From an uncultured Oscillospiraceae bacterium (GTDB lineage Bacteria > Bacillota_A > Clostridia > Oscillospirales > Oscillospiraceae): DNA of 5,137 nucleotides. The DNA lies in contig CAJTTS010000181.1 in NCBI GenBank assembly GCA_910579155.1, positions 1 to 5,137 of the forward strand. The letters are read 5' to 3'. The number at the start of each line of letters is the position of its first letter. The stretch's first letter is position 1. Made by a program: the position numbers and the translations under genes. This document shows positions 1 through 4,951 of this stretch, in pieces. A model generated the notes under the pieces. That model worked only from the letters and a program-made list of their open reading frames with translations, searched no databases and had not been told where the DNA came from.

Positions 1-1214
1 TCGGTTTCACCCACCAGCGGCGTTTCCCCGGAGGTGATGAAGCAGTTGGCCCATTTAGGCGTGTAGTCCAGCCCCAGGGACTTATTACCCCGCAGTTTCC
101 CGGAGCCGGCTGCCAGCTCGTATACGTTGAATTTGATCCGCCCGTGACGATCCTTGGCAAGCTGCAGCTCGTCCAGAAACAGGGGGAGCGAGTGCAGAAA
201 TCCGGCCATCAACTCCACGCCAACGGATGTGCTTTTGAAGGTCTGGAAGTACGCGCCGCCTGCGGTGGGGTTCGCCCACACGGACGCCCCCAGCATTTGC
301 GCCACGGTTTTGCCGGTGCCGCTGTCCATACTCCACAGGTGGACAAAGAATGGAAGGCATCCAAGTGGCTCCACCAGGACGGAGGCGAAGGATGCCGCCA
401 GTACAATGCGGGCCGTCAGGCTATAGGAGCGGGCGTCCAGGGCCTCTGTAAGCCAGTTTTCAAGGCTTCCAGTCTGCCCTATGGCTTTATATATTGGGCG
501 GAAACTATCCGCGCTGTCGAAGGCCACGCCCCCCGCGTAGGGGGAAAATCCTTCCTCGTTCCAGCCCATGCGAGAAACGGCCTTGACCTCCGGGATGATA
601 TCCTGGTTTTTGTCGATTGCGTCCCGCAGAAAGTCCACCAGTGCCTGCGCCCGCTCCCCGCTGGTGACTGAAATGCCGCAATCCGACAGGGCCACGATGT
701 CAGCCGCCTTGGATATTCGGCTCATGGGAACTACGATTTCCGACCAGGGCCTGCGGTCTGAGTAGCTGCGCCGGTACCATAGCTTGACCTTGACCATACC
801 CGTATCGATGGACACCAGCTTTTCCACTGGCATGATCGGGTGGGTGCAGGCATATGTAATCCCGCCGCCCTGGGCATACCGCCAGATACCGCTCTCGTCC
901 GCTGTCCATTCCCCGACGTTCAGTTCCAAAGCCTGGTCAAAAAACTCGGAGATCCCATCGTCCCGGACAACGGACAGGGAAACGGCCCTTAATTCTTTCC
1001 TGTACTCTCTCAGGCACCTGGCAAAGCCCTTAAAGCCGAGCTCCTTGGCGAGGTCTGCAAGTGCCTGTTCCTCCATGGCCTGCTGGTAGCCGGATTTCAA
1101 GCCGGTCAGCCATTCAAATACCCGGCCCTCTTTGAAGTCCGTCAGGGAAAAGTCAGGCCGTTTGTCCGGGGCCGCCGGGATTGTGTTTCCCGGCTGTAGT
1201 GCATTTTCTTCCAC
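1..1214 (-). CDS. DUF927-family helicase-like ATPase, C-terminus cut by window edge
   Basis: The frame stays open from a GTG start at 1214 to the window edge, giving 404 residues without the C-terminus. An in-frame TGA lies just upstream, so this GTG is the first possible start. GGAGG at 1227-1231 precedes it by 12 bases, a slightly long spacing. Residues 1-90 are a mostly helical leader, and the DUF927-like region follows from about residue 90. A P-loop, SMDSGTGKT, sits at about 295-303 with K302 and T303 as nucleotide-binding residues. A Walker B strand, PLFLDELQ, is at about 344-351, and a sensor-like segment, CFITSGE, is at about 391-397. This order fits DUF927 proteins, which are related to superfamily 3 helicases and found in phages and mobile elements next to CHC2 zinc-finger proteins. 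It probably unwinds DNA at phage replication start, but the helicase activity is inferred from the family. It overlaps the upstream CHC2 gene by 62 bases. Confidence 0.85.
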   Translation of the reverse strand, partial: MEENALQPGNTIPAAPDKRPDFSLTDFKEGRVFEWLTGLKSGYQQAMEEQALADLAKELGFKGFARCLREYRKELRAVSLSVVRDDGISEFFDQALELNVGEWTADESGIWRYAQGGGITYACTHPIMPVEKLVSIDTGMVKVKLWYRRSYSDRRPWSEIVVPMSRISKAADIVALSDCGISVTSGERAQALVDFLRDAIDKNQDIIPEVKAVSRMGWNEEGFSPYAGGVAFDSADSFRPIYKAIGQTGSLENWLTEALDARSYSLTARIVLAASFASVLVEPLGCLPFFVHLWSMDSGTGKTVAQMLGASVWANPTAGGAYFQTFKSTSVGVELMAGFLHSLPLFLDELQLAKDRHGRIKFNVYELAAGSGKLRGNKSLGLDYTPKWANCFITSGETPLVGET

Positions 1215-1779
1215 GGTCCGCTTTCACCTCCAAAATTTCTTCTTCCAGTTCATCCAGCAGGTATTCCAAATACGGCTGTTTTTTTGCCGCTTCAGCGTAG
1301 AGCGGATGGATATACCCCGCCCTCCAGTCTTCTCTGGTGGGAGCAAAATACTTCAGCACCTCCCACCAGTACCGATGCTCCGCAGCCAGCTCCCGGTGCT
1401 TTTCCTCCAACTGTTCCAGCTTCGCTTTCCGCTGGGCCTCCCGGCGGCGGGCCTCCAAGATGGCAGACCGCACCGCCGGGTCAGGTTTATCCCATGTAAG
1501 CCCCAGGGCAAAATCCGCATTGATACGCAGAATCGCTTGGCGAAATGGGATATCAAACAGCTTCATTACAAAATCGATTACTGTGCCGCCAGCGTGGCAG
1601 CCAAAGCAACACCACCCACGCTGATCACTGTAGAGTTTAAGACTGGCGGTCTTTTCGCGGTGGAATGGGCAACATATGTATCCGGCCCGGTTTGGGTGAA
1701 AGCCGTAATGCTCCGCCACCTCCTGGATTGTCACGAGGCTCTTGACTTGGTCAGCAAGGTCAATCCTCTGCATCCCCAT
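1153..1779 (-). CDS. Stand-alone CHC2 zinc-finger (DnaG-type primase zinc-binding) protein
   Basis: This 208-residue protein carries the zinc-binding domain that DnaG primases use to contact single-stranded template. Counting from the ATG at 1779, CPFH supplies C37 and H40, and CFGC supplies C58 and C61. The context (CPFHREKTASL, then CFGCHAGGTVIDFV) matches the CHC2 family closely. After about residue 95 comes a charged helical stretch rich in Arg, Lys and Glu (about 105-135), then a Trp/Tyr-rich segment. No TOPRIM catalytic domain is present; full DnaG is around 600 residues. It therefore probably supplies template recognition to a partner such as the DUF927 protein downstream. The start is uncertain: ATG at 1803 has no ribosome site; ATG at 1779 has GGGGA 6 bases and GGAGG 15 bases upstream; ATG at 1773 is also possible. 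The 1779 start overlaps the nuclease gene by 20 bases. The last 20 residues overlap the next gene and look unconstrained (Gly/Pro-rich). Confidence 0.88.
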   Translation of the reverse strand: MGMQRIDLADQVKSLVTIQEVAEHYGFHPNRAGYICCPFHREKTASLKLYSDQRGWCCFGCHAGGTVIDFVMKLFDIPFRQAILRINADFALGLTWDKPDPAVRSAILEARRREAQRKAKLEQLEEKHRELAAEHRYWWEVLKYFAPTREDWRAGYIHPLYAEAAKKQPYLEYLLDELEEEILEVKADRGRKCTTAGKHNPGGPGQTA

Positions 1780-2626
1780 AAGAAGTCCCCAGTTCCTCCG
1801 CATCGGCGATCCGGGTCAGCTTTCGGGTGGCGCGGCAGTATGCGCAGTGCTCACAGCGGCGTGGGGCTTCCTGGCCCGTTTTGATAGCCTGGAACCGGGG
1901 GACGGCATCCTCAATCTCCGCCAGCTTGGGTGCCAGGACTTCATCCCGAATGTGGAGTGCCTGCAGGTCCGGCTCATCCTCTTTGGTGCCGACAGCCAGC
2001 AGGAAGGGCCACAAATGCCCCTCAACGGCCTGGTAAATGGCGCCTTGAACGTCATACCCCCAGGCTTTCCAGAAGGGAACATAGGCCCGCTCCGTGCCGT
2101 CCCAGACGTCCTCCAGGTCTCTCATGACCTTCTGATCCACGATGGCCCCATCGCAAAGCCCCATCACTGACGCCGTTTCCGGGAACCGCCGGACAATCTC
2201 CTCGCAGATATCCCCGTCCAGCAGACTGTCGATCTTGACCTTAAAGGGCACTCCGGCAATCTCGCCGGTGCGGATGACCTGTTTCCGGCCGGACATCAGG
2301 AGGCTGTACAGCTCGTCCGCTTCCATGCGGCTGATGATGTCGTTGGCGCGGGAGAACTCAGCCTTCAGCGTCCCGTCCCGCTTGAACAGTTCCGGGTGCT
2401 GGGCTTGGAACACATCAAGGCTCCCCTCAAAGTGGGCGTCCACATAGCTGCCCACCAGCATGGCCGTTGTCACGGCGGGCCGGTATTCCCCTTTCAGCCG
2501 GGCCAGTTCCGCCGCCTCGCAGCGCATAAAGTTTTTGACCTGGGTGGAGCCCATATAGGCCATCTCGATATCAGGCTCAAAGTAATTCTTCGCCGTCACC
2601 GTCGGCAGGGTGTTCATCTCCGCCAT
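1760..2626 (-). CDS. PD-(D/E)XK nuclease, RecB/RecE-like (DUF3799-type)
   Basis: This 288-residue protein shows the ordered motifs of RecB-family nucleases. G59-xxxxx-H65 resembles the GxxxxxH start of the core. KID ends with acidic D133. VDQK gives D164 and K166 as the D-x-K catalytic pair, and Q194-GAI-Y198 is the QxxxY motif. Phage members of this fold (DUF3799, related to RecE exonuclease VIII) degrade one strand of a double-stranded end to expose single strands for recombination. The C-terminus holds C258-x2-C261-x2-C264, and a lone C36 sits near the N-terminus, an arrangement that could hold an iron-sulfur cluster as in Cas4 and AddB. The ATG at 2626 is chosen because GAGG at 2636-2639 lies 9 bases upstream; the ATG three codons later has no usable site. 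It overlaps the putative ssDNA-binding protein gene by 50 bases. Recombination use is inferred from the family and from that neighbour. Confidence 0.85.
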   Translation of the reverse strand: MAEMNTLPTVTAKNYFEPDIEMAYMGSTQVKNFMRCEAAELARLKGEYRPAVTTAMLVGSYVDAHFEGSLDVFQAQHPELFKRDGTLKAEFSRANDIISRMEADELYSLLMSGRKQVIRTGEIAGVPFKVKIDSLLDGDICEEIVRRFPETASVMGLCDGAIVDQKVMRDLEDVWDGTERAYVPFWKAWGYDVQGAIYQAVEGHLWPFLLAVGTKEDEPDLQALHIRDEVLAPKLAEIEDAVPRFQAIKTGQEAPRRCEHCAYCRATRKLTRIADAEELGTSYGDAED

Positions 2627-3176
2627 GCTCGGTTACCTCGCTTTCTCCGTTTTCGTTGCCTTGCGGATTTTCTGACGCCGCAGCGTCCTTGCGTTTCTGG
2701 GCGCACTCTGCGCACAGGGGAACACCGTAGTTCTTCGTTGTATAGGCTGCCAGCCAGTCAGCCGTCTTTCCCATGGCGGGCTGGATCGGATTTCCACAGT
2801 CCGTGCAAGGTGGAACAGGCTGGCGCTGCTGGAGGCGGGGCTTATAGGGCCGGACGCGCACAGCGGAGACCACCTCTCCGAAAGCCTTGATTCCGTGCTC
2901 AATGTACAGTTGCACTGTCACTCCCGGCCAGTCCTCGAAATAGCCGCTCCCGGCTACTTTCTCGATGTTCTTGGACCGGGCCACATTCAGAATCATGGGC
3001 TTGTTGCCCGGCTCCTTCCAGTGGACAACCGCCTTCTTGGACTTGCCTTCGGCGGTCTGGACGGTTTCGGACGCATTGACATGGTCGATGGTCAGCACCT
3101 TCTCTTCGCCCTCCTGGAAGTCCCCCTCGCCGATGAAGTTGGGGTCAGAGACCACCTTTTTCCAATGAGTCTTCAC
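2577..3176 (-). CDS. Conserved phage protein with C-terminal zinc ribbon; possible ssDNA-binding protein
   Basis: This 199-residue protein starts with GTG at 3176, whose GTGA overlaps the ATPase stop codon; GGAG at 3188-3191 is 11 bases upstream. Residues 1-110 are rich in predicted beta strands (KVLTIDHV, AVVHWKE, VTVQLYIE, EVVSAVRVRP) and read like a compact beta barrel. Similar sequences with the YFEDW...LYIE...AFGEVV...VR pattern are common beside recombination nucleases in Clostridia phages, usually without assigned function; this is recalled, not searched. A zinc ribbon follows: C124-x2-C127 and C155-x2-C158. The tail from about residue 175 is acidic and disordered (for example GDEHPADGDGEELL), like the acidic tails of SSB and phage gp32 or gp2.5 proteins. 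Lying between an SbcC-like ATPase and an exonuclease, it may bind single-stranded DNA and recruit partners. That role is an inference; the reading frame itself is secure. Confidence 0.75.
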   Translation of the reverse strand: MKTHWKKVVSDPNFIGEGDFQEGEEKVLTIDHVNASETVQTAEGKSKKAVVHWKEPGNKPMILNVARSKNIEKVAGSGYFEDWPGVTVQLYIEHGIKAFGEVVSAVRVRPYKPRLQQRQPVPPCTDCGNPIQPAMGKTADWLAAYTTKNYGVPLCAECAQKRKDAAASENPQGNENGESEVTEHGGDEHPADGDGEELL

Positions 3177-4603
3177 AGTTCGATCATCTCCATTTCCTCA
3201 GAATCCGTTACCCTGGTGGCGATCAGCTGGAGGCCCTTGGCCTTGCACTTGGCGTAGAGCCGCTCCCGGCTTACGCTGTCCAGCCGCTCCGCGCCGTCCA
3301 CCAAGATGATGCCCAACTGCCCCGGCCGGCTGACGGTGATGTCCACGCAGAGTTCCAAAAGTTCGCCGTCGCTCAGGTTACTGATGGGCAGGCCGTGGAT
3401 CAGCGGCACGCCGTCCTTCACCGTCAGGCCCTCCACGGGGATGGAAGCCTGGGCCAAGATTGTCGCGGGGAGTTCCCGTGCCAACTCGATCTTGTCAGTC
3501 AGTGCCTGAGACCTTGCGGTCAACTCGTCCAGTTCCGTCTGCATATCCCGCATCCGACGGTACTCGTTCAGGTGGCTGCGCATCTGCTCCGCCTCATCCA
3601 GTTCGGCGGACAGTGCGGAAGTGTCCTGAACCTCCTGCCCAGCGTACTGGTCAGCCACACCCACGTCCCGCTCCAGCTTGGCCAGCGACTCGCGAAACCG
3701 TGCGTTCTCCAGTTCCTCCCGTTCCTTCTGCCGCTGGGCAAGGCCGTCCAGCTTCTCCCTCGCGGCGGCGAGTTGGGCCTCCAGCCGCTGAATGTCTCCA
3801 GTGATGCTCTCCCGCTGGGCGGAGATGTCCTGCGCAACGGCGGCGAGTTGGATGTCCCGCTCCGCCTCCAGTCCCCGTTTTTTAGCCTCAAATCCCTCTC
3901 GGAACGCCTTAGCCCGCTCAATGCGGCTGTTAGCCTCCCGGATGCGCTCCAGCTCCTGGTACTTCTCGCGGGTGGGGTACGCCTCCCAGCGGGCAGCATC
4001 ATAGTGGGGCGGGATGTCCTTGGCGATGTCGGCGATGAACGCCTGCTTGTTGCGGATGTCCCGGTTGAGGTTCTGGCGGGACTGGAAGTAAACGCCGCTC
4101 TCCGCCTGGATATCCGAGAGGACCTCCAGGATGTGCTTGGAGTAGTCCACGCCCTGGGGAATCTCCCCGAATTGCTCCTTGATCCAGTTCATATCCCAGG
4201 CGAAGTCGATCAGGGAAAGGATCACCCGGTTCTTCTCCTGGCGGCTGAGCTGGGTGAAAGCCACAGGGTTGAGCTGCAGGGGGGTGAAGATACCGGAGAG
4301 AAACTCCGCCGGGCGGGTCTGAAGCATACTGCCGTCTTTGACCTTGACCGTGTCCGCCTTGGTGGTCCGGGTCTTGCGGTCGATGGAGAGGCCGGTGTCC
4401 GTCTCGATGATGATCTCGCCCTCGTCCGCGCCCTGATGGATGATGTAGTCGCGGTCGGAGCGGTTGGTCAGGGCGTAGCGGATGGCGTCCAGCACGGAGG
4501 TCTTCCCGCTGCCCTTGGGTCCGGCCAGCTCCACCGAGCGCCCGTCCAGGGCCGCCTCCCGGATGCCGAACAGGTTCTTGATGACAATTTTTGTGGTTTT
4601 CAT
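3173..4603 (-). CDS. SMC/SbcC/RecN-like coiled-coil AAA ATPase, phage type
   Basis: This 476-residue protein has the split ABC-type ATPase layout of SMC, SbcC and RecN proteins. The N-terminal Walker A, GPKGSGKT, is at 28-35. A charged coiled coil rich in Glu, Arg, Lys, Gln and Ala spans roughly 170-375. The C-terminal signature LSDGE is at 410-414, in place of LSGGE. The Walker B strand IILVDGAE is at 432-439, followed by a D-loop-like LDSVS at 441-445. No CxxC zinc hook occurs in the coil; the only cysteines are near 419 and 453. It is much shorter than SbcC (about 1000 residues). Members of this phage family sit beside exonucleases and ssDNA-binding proteins, suggesting a DNA-end tethering, loading or processing role; that role is inferred. 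The ATG at 4603 has AAAGGA (4611-4616) 7 bases upstream, which is ideal. Its stop overlaps the next start as GTGA, so the two are probably translationally coupled. Confidence 0.88.
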   Translation of the reverse strand: MKTTKIVIKNLFGIREAALDGRSVELAGPKGSGKTSVLDAIRYALTNRSDRDYIIHQGADEGEIIIETDTGLSIDRKTRTTKADTVKVKDGSMLQTRPAEFLSGIFTPLQLNPVAFTQLSRQEKNRVILSLIDFAWDMNWIKEQFGEIPQGVDYSKHILEVLSDIQAESGVYFQSRQNLNRDIRNKQAFIADIAKDIPPHYDAARWEAYPTREKYQELERIREANSRIERAKAFREGFEAKKRGLEAERDIQLAAVAQDISAQRESITGDIQRLEAQLAAAREKLDGLAQRQKEREELENARFRESLAKLERDVGVADQYAGQEVQDTSALSAELDEAEQMRSHLNEYRRMRDMQTELDELTARSQALTDKIELARELPATILAQASIPVEGLTVKDGVPLIHGLPISNLSDGELLELCVDITVSRPGQLGIILVDGAERLDSVSRERLYAKCKAKGLQLIATRVTDSEEMEMIEL

Positions 4604-4610
4604 TGCGTTT

Positions 4611-4616
4611 TCCTTT
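4611..4616 (-). promoter_or_regulatory. Ribosome binding site for the SbcC-like ATPase gene
   Basis: AAAGGA on the minus strand lies 7 bases before the ATG at 4603. It fixes the start of the ATPase after the structured gap and shows that the gene can be translated independently of the small gene upstream. Confidence 0.75.
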
Positions 4617-4620
4617 CCGG

Positions 4621-4636
4621 CCTGCTATAATGCAGG
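4621..4636. repeat. Perfect short palindrome enclosing a plus-strand TATAAT
   Basis: CCTGC and GCAGG form a perfect 5-bp inverted repeat around the six bases TATAAT. Read on the plus strand, TATAAT (4626-4631) is an exact -10 box. TTGCGT at 4603-4608 sits 17 bases upstream and matches only the TTG of a -35 box. The site lies between the ATPase ribosome site and the hairpin at 4662-4693. It could be a small operator, a weak antisense promoter, or a stem in the leader of the ATPase message. None of these is shown by sequence alone, and a 5-bp stem can arise by chance. Confidence 0.4.
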
Positions 4637-4661
4637 TGTCCTTAATAGTTTTTTGCCCCTT

Positions 4662-4693
4662 GGCCCGTCGGGTGGTAGCGCACCCGGCGGGCC
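4662..4693. repeat. Strong 13-bp inverted repeat (stem-loop) between genes
   Basis: Arms at 4662-4674 and 4681-4693 pair over 13 bp, nearly all G-C, around a 6-base loop (GTAGCG). One position is U-G if read as plus-strand RNA and a C-A mismatch if read as minus-strand RNA. Neither side has a clean U-tract: the plus strand continues CTTTGG and the minus strand continues AAGGGGCAAAAAAC. It is therefore not a textbook intrinsic terminator for the operon. The slightly better pairing and the TTT on the plus side favour weak plus-strand termination. It could also protect or insulate the message between the small gene and the ATPase. Confidence 0.7.
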
Positions 4694-4705
4694 TTTGGCA
4701 TCACA

Positions 4706-4951
4706 TTAATCACTCTGTTCAAAGGGAATAGCAAGTTGATTCAGACCATAAACAACACAAATATTTGCGCCTGATATGTTGAGCACCATCCTGCCGGTCT
4801 GCGCCTTAATCGTGCGGATCTCCGCCGCCAGGATATCCGGCGTCTTGCCGGAGTCCGCAGGGGGAAAGGGTGCCTCCGCAGCGGTGGGCGGGCCGCCCAC
4901 CCCAAAGTCCTGACTGAGGAGCCGACCCTCAGTTACTTCTATTTCGCTCAT
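4706..4951 (-). CDS. Small phage protein, probable truncated DUF3102-like N-terminus
   Basis: This 81-residue reading frame starts at an ATG with an excellent AAAGGAG (4959-4965) 7 bases upstream, and the ATG overlaps the previous gene's stop as ATGA. Residues 1-35 are a Pro/Ala/Gly-rich linker. Residues 36-57 (TPDILAAEIRTIKAQTGRMV and on) resemble the opening helix of DUF3102 phage proteins, which as recalled continue with a segment like EIGRRLVEAK and a further hundred or more residues. Here that continuation is missing; the protein instead ends with an unrelated hydrophobic and polar tail of about 24 residues. The DNA for that tail is far more AT-rich than the part before it. No remainder of the domain is seen downstream in any minus-strand frame. 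It may be a decayed gene still translated for coupling, or a genuine short protein. DUF3102 function is not known to me beyond frequent phage occurrence. Confidence 0.6.
   Translation of the reverse strand: MSEIEVTEGRLLSQDFGVGGPPTAAEAPFPPADSGKTPDILAAEIRTIKAQTGRMVLNISGANICVVYGLNQLAIPFEQSD

Larger units (their letters stand above)
4604..4705. other. Structured intergenic gap, the only real one in the window
   Basis: This stretch of about 100 bp separates the small DUF3102-like gene from the ATPase gene; all other neighbours overlap. It holds the ATPase ribosome site, the TATAAT palindrome, a run of six T on the plus strand (4649-4654), and the 13-bp stem-loop. A 19-codon open frame (minus strand, 4642-4701) crosses the stem-loop but has no ribosome site. 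I see no convincing minus-strand promoter with both boxes, so the ATPase is most simply read from a promoter further upstream. Confidence 0.6.

Noticed and set aside
144..1089. Several plus-strand and alternative minus-strand frames of 65-175 codons opposite or within the DUF927 gene.
   Set aside because: They overlap the continuous minus-strand DUF927 frame carrying GTGKT and FLDEL, and none has a domain or a good ribosome site.
1780..1803. Longer start for the CHC2 protein at ATG 1803.
   Set aside because: No ribosome site lies upstream of 1803, the extra eight residues look unconserved in character, and the GGAGG and GGGGA lie after it and before 1779.
1132..1884. A 250-codon open frame on the plus strand opposite the CHC2 gene.
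   Set aside because: It spans parts of three well-supported minus-strand genes, has no recognisable motifs, and the opposite strand has an intact CHC2 zinc finger.
3395..4630. A 411-codon open frame on the plus strand opposite the ATPase gene.
   Set aside because: It is a shadow of the ATPase. Its translation is rich in Leu, Val, Gly and Arg with no recognisable domain or ribosome site, while the minus strand gives clear Walker A, signature and Walker B motifs.
4662..4693. Intrinsic terminator for the operon.
   Set aside because: On the minus strand the hairpin is followed by AAGGGGCAAAAAAC with no U-run, and the ATPase downstream has no convincing promoter of its own.
4706..4951. A frameshift explaining the lost end of the DUF3102-like protein.
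   Set aside because: Reading the other minus-strand frames through 4603-4790 gave no segment resembling the expected continuation, so simple frameshift is unlikely; replacement or deletion fits better.
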